A DNA stretch of 64,000 bases, taken from assembly GCA_016647705.1 (NCBI GenBank), contig CM028328.1, positions 50,391,647-50,455,646 on the forward strand. Direction: 5' to 3'. A program made the translations under genes and the position numbers. Shown here one piece after another: positions 13,198 through 26,560 of the stretch. The notes under the pieces are model-generated. The model was not told the DNA's origin, searched no databases, and saw only the letters and a program-made list of their open reading frames with translations. The stretch's first letter is position 1. Each line of letters begins with the position of its first letter. Origin of the DNA: Eucommia ulmoides. Its lineage: Eukaryota > Streptophyta > Magnoliopsida > Garryales > Eucommiaceae.

Positions 13198-14884
13198 TGA
13201 TGAGTTGTTTATTTACCAATAAATCAAGTATTTTTGAGGTTCAAATATTTTTGTGTTTTTAAGCATTTTTGTTAGTTTAATGTGTTTTGTAGAATTACAA
13301 ATAAATGGGAGAAAATGTGCAAAATACAAGCATATGCTGTAACTTCAAGGCCAATTTTAACTATGATTCAATTCGATTGTGGACAAACTTAAAACATAAA
13401 CGATGTATATCTACGTCTTAGATTTTCATACCATTTTGAATCACCTCAATTGAAATTCAGACAAGAACGATACAGCCAAAATATGAAGCACGTGCAGGCA
13501 CTGTCCAACTCACGTTGCTGCGCAAAATTGAGCACTCTGCTACACGCAACGGTAAGTGTGTTTAGCTATAGCACATTGCAGTGTGCTAAAACGTGCGTTG
13601 CAACGCGCTTGGTCGGATATGATGCATTAAATAAGCAATTAGGTCTCATTTCGAATGGGAGAAAAAAGGTGACGAAAAGGGAACGAAAAGAGGTGATTTT
13701 TTGGAGCATTGGACGCGATTTTGGGTGAGAAAACACCAGCTGATTGTGTTTTGATGCGAGATCGAGGAAGAAAACATCATTGGTGGCACGTGGGGTTGAA
13801 AATCCGGAGCCCAAACCCACATTAACTTTTTCTCTACCTTTTTCTTCTCCCTAATCTTTTGTTTTGAGTTTGTATTTGTAATATTGTATTAAACTACTTA
13901 CATTTATGAATTTATTGAGACAATTAGTTATGGATTTGTTTATATTGTGTCCGTAATCTAGATCTAGAGCTTGACGTAGTTTTGTGTGAACTGTGTTGTG
14001 AATATTTTGCCAATTGTTAGATTTAATTCCATTTTATGGATTCTCTAGGCCTAATGTATTTGATTCATGTGTCCAATGATTTAGACAATGTTAGGTTGTG
14101 AATTTCATACTCAGGAGAGGTTGAAGTCATAACCAGAATTGAGAGTGCATAACGTAGGTTGTTATGAGTCTGGTAGGAAATCAACACCTACGTGTTCGAA
14201 TTGGGAATTTAGGATCTCGTGAAACTGGGAGGTAATCGAATTCTAAATTGATCAATTAGAATCTCCATTCAATTGTGTTTATCTTTATAATGCTTTCAAT
14301 GTATACTTTCACATAATATTTTGGTTGAATTGAGAACTTGGGATTTCACACACGGAAGAAGTAATCCCGGGTTCGGACTTAGGTTAAACACAACGTAAGT
14401 TTTAATAGATCGAGAGATATTTTGAGTTTCCGTAATCTATAAAGTCAGGTATAACTAATGTTTTCACCTAAATACGAGGTAGGGATATTGGTATTGAAGT
14501 GATTACATATTCTCTCACTTGATGCTCGAGAGAGGTAGTGAGAGAGCAATGGCACAGGGACCTTAATTATTGAATGAACGAAATTAACGAATAATTGCTT
14601 AACAAGATAACATGGGAATAACGATATGAAATCAAGCTCCTAGAACATTAGTACGTAGAAAATCCATATTGTATTTTGTTTTTGTATTTATTTTAGTCTA
14701 TGTTTTATTTTGACAAAAACCCAAAATTGGATCGCCTAGAGAAAGTTAGGTTACGATAATTGCGGTACTTAGCAATGATCTAAATCAATCCTTGTGGATA
14801 CGGAAACTCTTTCTCATCACTACACAATTAAAAACTTGACCCATACACTTGCGGTATCGTAGCGACGAAAAAAATTCACTACCA
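13198..14884 (+). repeat. 3' LTR of the outer non-autonomous element
   Basis: It begins TGATGAGTTG after a G-rich tract and ends ...CACTACCA at 14884, followed by the right target duplication TAATC. It matches 941-2613. Confidence 0.88.
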
Positions 14885-15029
14885 TAATCCTTAGTCTTTC
14901 TATCAACATGTTAAACCACAATTAGAAAGAATACATTCAGAGTAAATAAAATTTAATCCATAAACTTTATTCTACAAAAATCAAATATATGTATCTAATA
15001 AAAGAACATTCAACAAACACAAACTTCCA

Positions 15030-18000
15030 CTAAACTAGCACATCATCAGACAAAACCACTCCCATACAAGTAGTATGCTCATAAAATACCTTAGGTGGAA
15101 AACCTTTAGTGAGAGGATCCTTAATCATGGAATTTGTTCCCATATGTTCTATAGACACTATCCTACTTTGAATTTTCTCTTTAGCAACTAAAAACTTGAT
15201 CGGAATCAGAATACCCAATGATCTCCAAATGATCTGTCTTCCGACAAGATGGCATGTAATCTTTTATTTTCTGTAAATACCTTATAACCAGTTTGGCTGG
15301 TTTCCAATGATCCATCTCAGGGTTACTTAGGTATCTGCCCAACATTCCAAATATAAACACTAAATTCAGACGACATACTTGAGTGTACACAAGACTCCCC
15401 ACTGTCAATGCTCAAGACTCCCTACTGCCAACGCATAAGAAATATTCTATAGCTCTTTCTTTTCCAACTTATTCTTAGGGCATTGAGTGAGACTAAACAT
15501 GTCTCCTTTAGCGACAGGAGTATTTCCTAATGCACAATATTTCATGTCAAATTTAGCAAGCACCTAATCGATATAGCTATTTTGTGATAACCCAAGGATA
15601 CCCCGAGAGCGATCTCAGTATATCTTTATTCCTAATACCAAAGAGCCATCCCCAAGATAATTCTAAGTTAGAAATATTTTAGTTTCATATAAAAGCCTAT
15701 ATTGTTGCTAGCCATCCGTATGTCATCGACATATAGCACTAAAAAAATGAATTTACTCCTATTGAACTTGTGGTATACACAATCATCAACTGCATTTACC
15801 TCAAAATTATATGAAACAATGATTTGATGAAATTTGTGACACTATTGATGAGAAGCTTGTTTGAGACCATAGATTGATTTCTTCATCTTGCAAACCATAG
15901 ACTTTCGATTGCCTGATATAAAGTTTTCTAGTTGCACCATATATATCGTTTCTTCAATGTCTCTATTGAGAAACACAATATTTATATCCATTTGATGTAA
16001 CTCTAGATCAAAATGAGCCACCGGTGACATTATAGTTCTAAAAGAGTCTTTCGAAGATACCGGAGAGAAAGTTTCTTTGTAGTCTATGTCTTCCTTTTGA
16101 GTAAAGATTTTGGACACTAGATGAGCTTTATATCGCTCGATGTTACCCTTTGAATCACTTTTGCTTTTAAATATCCATTTACAACCAATAGGCTTCGCAC
16201 CTTCAGGTAACGCAACGAGGTCCCAAACGTCATTGTCTTTCATAGACTTCAACTCATTCTTCATGGCATCAATCCATTTTTTAGAGTTAGAATTGCGCAT
16301 GTCTTGACAAAAGTTGATTGGGTCATCTTCTGTTAAACTAACACCATCCTGATGTTCTTGGAGAAAGACGATATATTCATCCGAAATTACACTAATCCTC
16401 TCCCTAGTGGATCACCTTAATGGAACTTCTTGAAGTTGTTAAGTTTGTTCTATAGGTTGTATTTGAGGAAGAATCTCATTGTTGTCTTGTTCTAGAACAA
16501 TGTTAGGAATATGATCCTAAGCCTGAACATTGTTATCAAGAGTCGAAATTGTGTCTTGAACAGTATTAGGTATAGAGACCTAATCACCGTCAATAACAAG
16601 TTCCTCTTCGAAAAACATTATGTCTTGAACAATAATAGGTATAGAGACCTGATCACCATTAATAACAGATTCTTCTTCCAAGACAACATTTCTTATGTTT
16701 CTTTCCCCCTCAAACTCAACACCCTCAAGGAATCTCGCATTTTCCGTTTCAAAGAAGAATCTTGATGTGGGATCGTTAAATTTAAATCATCTTAATCGTT
16801 CACTGTACCTAACAAAGTAGCAGCTAATTGTTCTAGAGCCCAGTTTTCTTTTATTTGGCCTGTAAGGCCTTGCCTTAGCTGGACAACTCCAAACATGTAA
16901 ATGTCTTATGTTAGGCTTTACGCCTAACCAGAGTTCATAAGGGGTTTTAGCCACTGCTTTACTTCATACCCTGTTTAGGAAATATACTGCAGTCTTAAGT
17001 GCTTCTCCCCAGAGTGATTCTAGTAAAGAAAAATGAATTATCATACTTCTTACCATATCCTTAAGCATTTTGTTTTGTCTCTCAGCAACACAGTTTATGC
17101 CAGGTTTGCCCGGCATGGTGTACTATGGGGTGATTTCACATTTTTCTAGGAATTTAGTAAAGGGTCCTGGACATTATTTTCATGATCCGTCAAATTTCCC
17201 GTAATATTTACCACCACTTTTTGATTTGACAGTCTTAATTTTCTTTCCAAGTTGAAGTTCAACTTCAGCTTTGAAATACTTAAATACATTTAAGGATTGA
17301 GACTTTTCATGAATTAAATATAGGTACCCATAATTAGAGTAATCTTCTATGAACATAATAAACTATTATTGTCCATTCTAAGATGCTGTAGGGAATGGTC
17401 AATAGTATGTATTAGTTCTAAGGCACCGCAACTCCTATTGGCACCCAACTTCCTTATGTTTGTCTGTTTCCCTTTTACACATTCGATAACATTTTGAAAT
17501 TTGTTAAATTAAGAGGATCAAGAATTTCATCAAAAACAAGCCTCTCTATTCTCTATTTAGAGATATGTCCTAGACTCTTGTGCTAAAGTATGACGGAATT
17601 CTCTTTAGCTAATTTGCGCTTTGTACCACAAGTAGTTGTCTGCTAGGTTTTAATATGTAATGCAATAGTATCCAACAATTATAGATTATCAATTAAAGAA
17701 CCAATTGCAATAATATTTTAATCTTAAAAAAGACTGGGGTTATTATTTTCAAATGAACAAGAAAAACCAAATTTCTCCAAAGTAGAAATAGAAACCAAAT
17801 ATTGTCTAAATGACGGTATTATATATGTCTCTTTCAAATCCCAAAGTAACCAGTCTTTGAAGATAATCTAAAAGTCCTTATTGCTTCTACAACAATTGTT
17901 TTGTCATCGCCCACATAGATGCATCTTTCAGCATTAATTGGTTTTTTGCTCCACAGGCAACCCTCCATAGACATACTTACATGAGTAGTAGTACCAAAAT

Positions 18001-18800
18001 CTACCCACCAAGTGTGACTAGGTACAAAAGTTAATTAACCTCAGAACAAACCAGAGTGAGAAGCATACTTTTCTTTACACGCCATGTGGCATACTTAGAA
18101 CACTCTATTTTCATATGTCCAACTTTCTTGCAGAAGAAACAGGTAAATTCTTGATCCTAATTCTTTTTCAATTTGGACTGTCGTATTCCAACTGCAGCTT
18201 CCTGATCTTTGTTTCTTTGTCGTTTCTTACCCTTAAAGGTAATGGCTAAGTGAGCATTTTTTTTTCATTTCTCGCTTAATTCTTTTCTTCTTCTTGCATA
18301 TATTCAGATATGAGCTTATTAAGAGTCCATTTATTTGTTTGAGTATTAACACTCACCGTAAACTGATTGTACTATGCTGAAAAAGAAATGAGTACTAAAT
18401 GTACGAGCTAGTCCTTAGATAGCTTTAACTTTAGTGCATTTAGTTTCGAAGCGACATTGGACATTTTCATAATGTACTCCCTTATGTTCCCTTTTATTTA
18501 TACTTTATCAAGACAAGATCGCCTAAAAGCGTAATTGTCTCTCTCTTTTCGTTCTTTACAAAATATTTTTCTATTTTCTTAGGGAATGTCTTAGCAGTTA
18601 CCTCATCTGATATACCGCCCACAAATGTTTCCAAAACACTTCGTTTGATCATCATAAGACTTATGCGATTAGAATGGTCCCACCTCTCATATTCCCCTTT
18701 AGTAACTAGGGAACTTTCTTTAGTAAAAGGTGAAGGTTGTTCCTTCCTTAGCGTAAAGTCAAGATCCACGCAATTGAGAACAATTGAAATGTTTTCTCTC
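15030..18800 (-). mobile_element. Copia gag-pol remains
   Basis: Minus-strand fossil coding region of the copia element. The gag end is recognisable by the zinc knuckle CX2CX4HX4C at 18100-18141 (CFFCKKVGHMKIEC). The reverse transcriptase part shows the start motif around WIDAMKNEL and the end motif SIYGLKQA, and the RNase H end carries the usual MIKDPLTKG motif near 15100. It no longer reads as one frame and has many breaks. Confidence 0.85.
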
Positions 18801-20311
18801 TAATCCTTAAAGTCTGTGCCATTAAGCACTGGAATTGAATTTATGTTGGCAGTAATAGTAGCAATAATTAAACAGAAAACAAAATAAACAAGCACACATA
18901 CAAGCATGTCATAAAATAATAAAATAAGACATAAACAATTAATCCAAATTTGGAGACCCATCTCAAGATACATAGCATAACATTAGTTCCTAGTCTTTGG
19001 GCAGAGGAATTAACTGTAAATGGTACCCTTAACACAAGAATCAAACATTAATAATAGGTCCTGTCAAACAATAAGTCTTTCTTTGGACCAACTTATTATT
19101 CACATGAAAACTTGATAATCATCATACATTTATTCCGACAGGTATGTTTATTATTTGGCCAAACAATAACCTTCCTTTGAGCCGATTATTAATTGCATAA
19201 ATAACAACCATACTAATGTCAAAACAATGTCTATTATTTAGTTAAAAGATAACTTTCCTTTGGGCCAATTATGGTTTGCATAAACAACAAACATCAATGT
19301 TTATTATTCGGCCAAATAATAGTCTTCCTTCGGGTCGGTTATTGCTCACATAAATAATAAACATTAATATCTCAGTATCCCAATATAAAATAAACTACAC
19401 AACATAGATTACTTTTGTAACATAGTATTACATTTCAATTTATTTCAAGATATAAGATTATGTTAGTCGACCGTCCTTATTATCCGTTGAATGTCGTGCA
19501 ATGAGTTAAAGTTTTCGACGTTGGGGCATTCAATCGGTCGACTAGACCTTAAAATTCGATTGATTGGAGTGGAAAGAAGCTCGTTGCCCTGTTTTGAAGC
19601 AGTCAATCCAACCATGAAGGTCTGGTCAATTAAATCGGTTAACCCGAAAATATTTGGGACCTGAAGTAGTCGATCAACCGATAAGAAGGTTTGGTCGACC
19701 GAATGGGCAATCTTGGCATCCTATATCAATCGGTTGACCAACCATGAAGGGTCGGTCGACCAATTGATCTAAAGCCAAAAACCCTGTCACCCCCTTGATT
19801 GAATTGGTTGACCGGTTCATCCAGATTCAACTTTAATCCCAATTTTGACCATGATTCAATCTGATTCTAGAAAAACTCAAAACATAAAAGTTGAAGATCT
19901 CGTTTTTATATTTCTACAAAAGTTTGAATCATCTTAATCGAAGTTCGGATGAGAAGATTATGGCCAAAATACGAACATGAGTCAAAACTGTCCAAACCCT
20001 CTCTACACCAATTAGTTTACTGATTCAATTGAGTCAATTGATTGATTTGTTTAGATCTGGTTCGGATCTGAAGTTTTTGTAGCGAAAACACGCAAAAAAT
20101 CCTTAAATTGGGGTTTTTCTTTCTACATATCCATAATATTTAGCAAAAAATTGACTTAAACGACATAAACCACATAAAAATCTTAATATTTTTTCCCACT
20201 ATTTCACAAATAAACAAACTTGAATGGAGAAAACACAAACCCTAAAATTTTACAAACTTGAAAAACTCAAAAACCCTAATGATTCAACATGAAGTAGGCT
20301 TTGATACCACT

Positions 20312-20815
20312 TGTTGGGATTTAATCCCTATAAATCTAAATCTATAACACCTAAATTAACATGTCAAATCATCAAGAGTTATAATATACATGTAAATTAC
20401 ATACTTGGATCCATTATGATCAATCGACTACGAATGCATAAATCTGCAACAATCAATCACGAGAAGGACACGGATCAAGCAGGTATATAGTCTTCTTCAA
20501 CCAAATCTCCGGAGTTCCCCAATGGGATTATCGATTCGCTTTCAAATGGGGAGAAGGGAGCCATCAAGTGATTTGGTGTCTTGGGAATCATAACTCTAAA
20601 AATTTTCTTTATATATGGTGTGATTAGGATTTCCATAATCCCCTAATCACCCCAATAGTTTCTGGTATTTACACATTTAACCCACATTCTTTCGAGTAGT
20701 CTACGGGTTTACCCAAATCAATTAGATCACTTAATTTTAGCCCATTAATTTAAATAAAAAATATAATTGAGTTAATAATATGTTGCCATAGATTAGGAAA
20801 TAAAATTTCCTAACA
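20312..20815 (-). repeat. 5' LTR of the copia element
   Basis: It runs TGTTGGGA...CCTAACA and is a pair with 131-636. The tRNA-Met-type primer-binding site adjoins at its left edge, and the right target duplication TATCA follows at 20816-20820. Confidence 0.92.
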
Positions 20816-21299
20816 TATCATGTATAATATCTAGGATGACCACATTCAAGGCCTTACTACAAACTAGTAAGTTCCCTTATGGGTGTGTTAGTCTCTCAAA
20901 CTAATTATTATAAGATTTACTATTCTCAAAGAGAAAATACTCCACAAATTAATCTAAACAATTGTTAAAAAACTTTGAAAATTATGTGAAAATCATGTTC
21001 GTGTGTTTTATTTGTTATATCAATTAAATGCACGTATTAGAGAGGTTAAAATTCTACTGAGCCAATTCACAACTCCACAATTTTGATTGTAAGGCCGGTG
21101 AGAACGAAATGGCGCCAAGAATTTTAATTTGTAATAATCAAATTTATTATTTACTATTGTAAGAATTGAATTGATAAATCGAGAAATTATTATTATCAGG
21201 CATCGTATTATAAATTTTTTGAATTTAAAATCGACAAATTCGATAATTATTGAAGTCATGAAATTGGAATTTGAAAAACCATTTTTTTCACACACACAC

Positions 21300-21301
<2 letters not shown>
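20816..21301. other. AT-rich stretch without a gene
   Basis: Right flank of the copia element. No coding signal. The part from about 21060 resembles the body of a chromovirus-type LTR whose end lies at 21790. Confidence 0.4.

Positions 21302-21352
<51 letters not shown>
21302..21352. repeat. (TA)n microsatellite
   Basis: About 25 TA units. Any reading frame across it is an artefact of the repeat (alternating Tyr-Ile). Confidence 0.95.
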
Positions 21353-21355
<3 letters not shown>

Positions 21356-21790
21356 TGGAATTGGAGCGGTGGAATTGGAATTTGGAATGAAAAGGTTGGG
21401 GGGAAAAAAGTCTAAAAAAAACAAACAAACTGAAATTAGGCTTCCAACCTAGTGTTTGGAATTAAAAACAAAGTGAATAATGTCAAAAACAAGTTGAATG
21501 ACATCACTTTCTTTTGAATTTTTTTTTTTACACATTTGGCCCCACAATTCTTAATGGACTTAATTATTTGTATCCCAACAGTAGTTGTATTTGAATTCGA
21601 AATAATTGTACGGATTTTTCACCGTTATAAAAATTGATTCGATAAATCGATAAATTGTAATTGTCGCCATTGCATTAAAACAAAAAAAAAAATCCTCGAT
21701 TTATGAAACAAAATATTTACCATTCGGTTTTAGCGTAATTTTTTCTAAGGAAAAAACCGCGTGACGGCCCTCGGAAATCGGGTCGTTACA
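21353..21790 (+). mobile_element. Probable end of a chromovirus-type LTR
   Basis: The stretch ends GGTCGTTACA at 21790 after a CGTGACGGCCCTCGG block, the usual 3' end of Del/Tekay-type gypsy LTRs. I could not place the matching start or a target duplication, so it may be truncated. Confidence 0.4.
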
Positions 21791-23573
21791 AGAACTATCT
21801 TAACAATTCTATTTGACTACGTAATTTTAGAATGCAAGCTAAAAAAAAATTATGATCTCATTCTTTTTAATCATTATTAAAAGTTCCAGAGTTCTACAAT
21901 AAGATGATATAAAAAAGAATAATAATCAAAAACACTTTTTATTAAATAATACTTGAAATTATAATTTTATAGAAAAAGTCACTAAATGATATGAACGGGA
22001 TTTGACTACAGGTCTTATATCCAACAGCCCAAACTTTGGGACTTCTTCAAATTTACCTCTATATTTTTTTTACGTCAAAATATTTTATTAATATCATGTC
22101 AAATTTTTTTATTTTTTTTAAAAAAATTGCAATCTTGATCCAATCACTATATTAACTATTTTTTCTTTTCACATTTTAATTTTATAAAAATTATATTTAA
22201 ACATTGAAGGACTCTATTCTAAATTTTGCGCAGGGTCTCTGGTTGGGCTAGACTCCCAAGTAAGACCTTCTCTCTCTAGATTTTGCTTGTGTGTTCTTGT
22301 CTTTTTGTTTTATAAGTGTAGAACAAAGTAAATGGTTGAAAAATTGTATAATAGATATTCAATCAATGAAAATTTGTTATTTGTTCTTATTTCTCAGAAA
22401 GTAATTTACATTAAAATGTGTATATTTTTAAAAAATTATGATACCAAATCTGCCAAATAAACCCCAAATTATCAAACTTTAGAAGCACAATAACAAAAAT
22501 AAGAAAATCATTGTCTCCCTATTTCAAAATTTTCTCACTCAAGCTACCTTCGGAGTCAACTTATGTTATCCATTATTTTTATTTATTTTTCATTTTTTTT
22601 TCTTTAGCTCTTCGAACTCTAACCGGTTGGACTTGTGTAAAATTGTTGACCGAAATATCATCCCATGTAGTAACATTAAATGTTCAATTTACGCAAAATA
22701 TTTTTCACTTATGAGGTTTACCTTAAAATAATTCATTAACCATATGATATGATGAAAACTTAAACCAATAATTTCAAATTTTATTTGATCAATTTACCTT
22801 TTTATTTTTTAAGAATTTTTAAAATATAGAAATAAACAAATTAAAATATTTAACACGACTACAAAATTCATGCAAAAATGAAAAATTCTTCACTCATTTT
22901 ATAGGAAAAAAAATATTTAGTAGATTTTGTTAATAAACTGAGAAAATTAAGATATATATATATATATATATAAACAATTTTTCGCTTAGATTTTGACCAT
23001 TTTTTTTTTCTTGAAAAGGAACTTGAAAAAAAATGAAGAGAAAAACAAAAATAAAAAATAAAAAATAAAATAAAAAAAATTAAAAATAATATAAATGTGG
23101 TATTTAGTTCGCAATAAACATAAAATGTAAAATTTAAAACTAAAATGAATAATATGAAAAATGAAGCCAAGAAGTTTTTGTGTGAAAATTCTTCACGTGC
23201 GTCAAATAATTACCAAAAAAATAATGGAGAAATAAAAAATTCTAATACTTATTAATATGCAATTAAGAGATGCATATATGTTAAGATGGGTAAAATAACA
23301 TTTCCTGTTATTAGATAATTGTAGTTGACAAATTATAGTAACATAGTGGTAGGGTTAAAATAGTACTTTTACTTTTAAAATCACCTACAAGGGGTGGTGT
23401 TAATATTTTCAAAATGAAAAAGGGTGTGTTTGAAATTTACCCACTGGAATCATGTTTCTTTCCGAATATGAAATGTTTCCAACAACATTAAATATTCAAT
23501 GTATTCAAAATATTGTTAGACTAGATTGGATGGAATCATTTTTATACCAAAGATGGAAACCCAGGTGGTGTTT
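21791..23573. other. AT-rich intergenic DNA
   Basis: About 1.8 kb of very AT-rich sequence with poly-A/T tracts and a short (TA)n at about 22951-22972. The long frames here are low-complexity Phe/Lys/Ile strings. I see no gene. Confidence 0.6.
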
Positions 23574-24072
23574 GGTAACCGTTTCTATTCTCATCTCAGC
23601 AGTGGGATGAGAATGGAATAGGATGGGATGAAAATTTTGTTTTTTTCTTGGGAGTAGAATTGCGTTTGGTAACGATCATTTTTTTTTTTTTTTTTTTTTT
23701 TTTTTAGGAACAGAATCGCGTTTGGTAACGATTTTATACTAAAATCAATTTTTATTTTTTTTGAGATTTTTTTTTTTTTTTTTGTTTTGGCCGGAAGGTG
23801 ACCGGCAACGGTCGCGGGAGATGGCCGGCGGCCGGCGGTTGCGGACGGTGGTCGGTCAGCAGATGAACAGTGACAAATGATTTTGGGAATGGGAAGGGAA
23901 TAATGAGAAATAACTCTTTTTTTTGTTTCTTATTTCTTAAGAAAAAAGTGGGCACAATTCTCAAATGAGAACGAGAACAAAAATTACCAAACGCTATTCC
24001 CAAATAGAATTTCCAAAAATCTAAGAATGGGATGCAAATTTCTGAAATAGAAACGGTTACCAAACGGGGCCT
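23574..24072. mobile_element. MITE, probably hAT-like
   Basis: A ~500-bp element with inverted ends: left CGTTTGGTAACCGTTTCTAT-like (23580-23598, reading GTTTGGTAACCGTTTC) and right GAAACGGTTACCAAACGGGGCC (to 24072). Two further GCGTTTGGTAACGAT copies lie inside at about 23653 and 23719, around a poly-T tract. The core 23785-23870 is unusually GC-rich (GGCCGGCGGCCGG). I saw no clear 8-bp target duplication, so the superfamily rests on the end motif alone. Confidence 0.55.
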
Positions 24073-24371
24073 CAACTTTTAGTGAATGTTTCTTATTTTT
24101 GAAATCCCTAAATTCATGTTGAAAGATTTTGAAAATTAGGAAAAGTAATTCCAACACATTAAATGTTTCCAGCACATAAAATATTCAACTTATGCATTTC
24201 AATCCATTGCAAAAATGAAAAATAAAAATAAAAATTAGTATGTACCAAGATGTAGCAAATGATATACTTCACAGGTACAAGTATAAATTAACCAGATTTA
24301 ATTTTCGTAACACACTTTAATATTTTCATTTTTGTTGAATAAATTTCCACCTATAAAGACCCAAAAGTAGG

Positions 24372-26560
24372 ACTGTAAACGAATCAAACCGTTTATTAAT
24401 TACTCGAGTTCGGCTAGATAATACTTCATTCGAAACTCGTTCATTAAATATATAAATCGAACTTAAGTTTTTAATTAAGTTCGTTTATTAAATAAACAAA
24501 TATCATATGTTCGAACTTGGAACGACTCAAATAATATAAAATTAAAATATTTTATTATATTTTTAAAATAAAAAAATAGTAAAATATACTCTTGAGTTTG
24601 TTTAATAGTCTTACGCATCAAATCACTCTAGAGTTTACTTCAATTAAATTTTAATTGTACATATTCTCATTTAACCTATTTAATTATTATAATAGACTGA
24701 TTATTTATAAATTTACATTAAGGCATTATAATTCTTATATTTTAATTCACTAGTAAATCAAATATTTGAATTATGTATATAAATTTTCAAGAAATGATTA
24801 TAAATAATTAATTTTATTAAAAAAGATATATTATTTATATAGTTCTTAAGCATTAAAATTTAATTGAAAAATAAAAGTTTTTAATTGTTTAGACCTAATT
24901 TGGCTTTTTCTTTTCTCAATACCTTTTAAACAAAAATGTTATTATTTAAACATTTTTAAGAACATTCTTAGATTTAGGTCCCTAACAGTTAACAGATAGG
25001 CACGGATGGACGTTTGTACCCTTATATATAAAATTAAAATTAAAATTCTAACCCTAATCATTCATATCTCTCATTGCCGCTTAATCTATCATTGTTCAAT
25101 TCCATCATATTTATCTCTATCTACACGATCTGGCCACAGCTCAGTTGTCGTCGTTGTTCAGTTCCACTGCTCAGCTGTCATTTATTGTTATTTAGTTCCA
25201 CTACTCAGCCGTCATTGTTGGTGGTTGGATAGGTTCATGGTCACCACAGTGTCTTCGTTTGTCTCGATTGGAGAGAAACGAACAGTTTATGGCCATGAAC
25301 CAACGGCACAATGCTCATCCTTTCTCCCTCTCTTATTTAGATCTATGATGGTGAACTAACAGCTTTGGCTCGCTCTCTTTCTTTCTCATTCAAATCTACA
25401 ACGGCGTTGTGCTCATCCTCTCTTTCTCTCTCATTTAGATCTGTGACGGCACCGTGCTCGTCCTCTTTCTCTCTCTCTCATTCAGATCTGCGACAGCATC
25501 ATGCTCGTCTTTTCTCTCTCGTTCCAGATCTGACGATGACTATGGTGAACAACGACCTTCATCTTCATTGCATCGCTCTCTCTCAGATCTAGAATTTCAG
25601 ATCTAGAAAATTCTAGGTCCAGAATGTTCATTCTAGTCTCTCTCTCTCTCTCGCTTTCTCTCTAGTCTGAATGTTCATGTATTCCCAAATCTGAATGTTC
25701 ATTCCCAATGCGTGGTTTGGTGGATGTTTATTTACGATTTGGTCAATGTTCACACTGGTGTGTTTATTTACGATTTGTGTTTTCTATGAATGGCCGCACC
25801 AAGGTTAGCTTAGTTTCGATTTTGTTGATTTTTGTAGAGTTTTTTATTTATTCACGTAAATGTTCTTTTCATTGATATTAGGTTTATTTCAATATTTTCT
25901 TGATTTGTTTTTGTGAATGTTCGCACAGGTTTCAGATCTTGTTTTGATTTAGTTTTAGAGTGAATGTGACATTTGTGATTAGTGAATGTTTATACCGATT
26001 TTGTTTTTGCTGATCTTAGGAGCTTTTCGATGTCTTAATCCGTTGTTCATGGTGTTTTAGGTGAACGTTCATGTGATTTGATGAAATATTTACCCCGATT
26101 TGTTTTCGTTAATCTTAGGGTTTGTTTTTTTCAATTTTTTTTTTATTTCAAGTAATTTTGGTGAAGGTTCATACCCAGATTGTATTTTATTAATTTGGTC
26201 ACGTAAAAAAAACAATGAACATTTACAACAGCAAAATCATAGTTAAAATATATTAAAATGTTTAAAAATAGCAGAATAAAAATATGAAAGTTCATGTCTT
26301 GATTTTTTAAAAGAATAACATTATACATAAATAATGAAAAAAAAAAATAATTTAAAAAATTTTGAGGACTAAAAATTTTATTATGTTAGTTGGAAGTCCA
26401 TTTTTCGATTTATATATCTCTTAAGTACTATGTAATAGATTTATTTTAAAAAACTAAATTAAGTTCGCGAACAGTTCAATTATTGAACGAACCAAGATTG
26501 AAGGATCAGGCTCCCCTCGAACTCAAATACTAAAAAAATAAATCAACCAAGATTGAACAT
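24372..26560. mobile_element. Possible decayed DNA transposon with a transcribed-looking core
   Basis: The left part (24372-24520) has GTAAACGAATCAAACCG-type and TCGAGTTCGGCT-type motifs, and the right part (26460-26530) has TTCGCGAACAGTTC-type motifs. Both types are common at the ends of a widespread class of plant non-autonomous transposons. Between them, 25000-26100 is less AT-rich and has CT-rich tracts and repeated AATGTTCAT-like words. No conserved protein is recognisable and I could not align a clean terminal inverted repeat. Confidence 0.3.
25335..25530. repeat. Imperfect CT-rich tandem repeat
   Basis: Four to five degenerate units, spaced about 45-57 bp, each with AGATCTG(T/C)GACGGCA-like and CTCTCTTTCTCTC-like parts. 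The short open frames here are made from the repeat. Confidence 0.6.

Larger units (their letters stand above)
941..14884 (+). mobile_element. Non-autonomous gypsy-like LTR element (TR-GAG/LARD type), broken
   Basis: A plus-strand element with ~1.68-kb LTRs at 941-2613 and 13198-14884. Its 5-bp target duplication is CAATC/TAATC inside the copia element. Just after the left LTR, near 2620-2637, the sequence TGGTGTCATTGCTGGGGA is a decayed version of the tRNA-Asp primer-binding site known from Athila/Tat-type gypsy elements. No protease, reverse transcriptase or integrase is visible. The only coding traces are a gag-like stretch around 2750-2930 (motif YCAWDRYKE) and a second conserved block near 11350-11420 (motif DHIYKDPMWLP). 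A minus-strand relative is inserted at 3335-11176. Over ~280 bp the LTRs differ at about 11% of sites, so the element is only slightly younger than, or similar in age to, its copia host. It is broken. Confidence 0.85.
131..20815 (-). mobile_element. Ty1/copia LTR retrotransposon, broken, split by nested insertions
   Basis: A minus-strand copia element bounded by two ~505-bp LTRs and a perfect 5-bp target duplication TATCA (126-130 and 20816-20820). The primer-binding site next to the right (5') LTR, near 20300-20311, reads TGGTATCAAAGC on the minus strand, which fits initiator tRNA-Met. A polypurine tract (AAGTGGGAGAT on minus) abuts the left (3') LTR. Read from high to low coordinates the parts are gag with a CCHC zinc knuckle (about 18050-18800), integrase region (about 16800-18000), reverse transcriptase (about 15600-16300, ending in a YGLKQA motif) and RNase H (about 15030-15420). 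The 14-kb element at 941-14884 sits between RNase H and the 3' LTR. It is broken in many places, well over ten. In a ~120-bp hand comparison the LTRs differ at about 10% of sites, suggesting roughly 4 million years. Confidence 0.9.

Noticed and set aside
21171-21452. A 93-codon frame with a Tyr-Ile run
   Set aside because: The run is the (TA)n microsatellite; the flanks have no coding features.
22868-23170. A 100-codon minus-strand frame rich in Phe and Lys
   Set aside because: Made from poly-A/T tracts and a short (TA)n. The apparent membrane-like character is compositional.
25006-25592. Two plus-strand frames of 117 and 75 codons
   Set aside because: They follow the imperfect CT-rich tandem repeat (Ser/Leu-rich products) and show no domain. 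They are better explained as repeat-derived frames in a decayed transposon.
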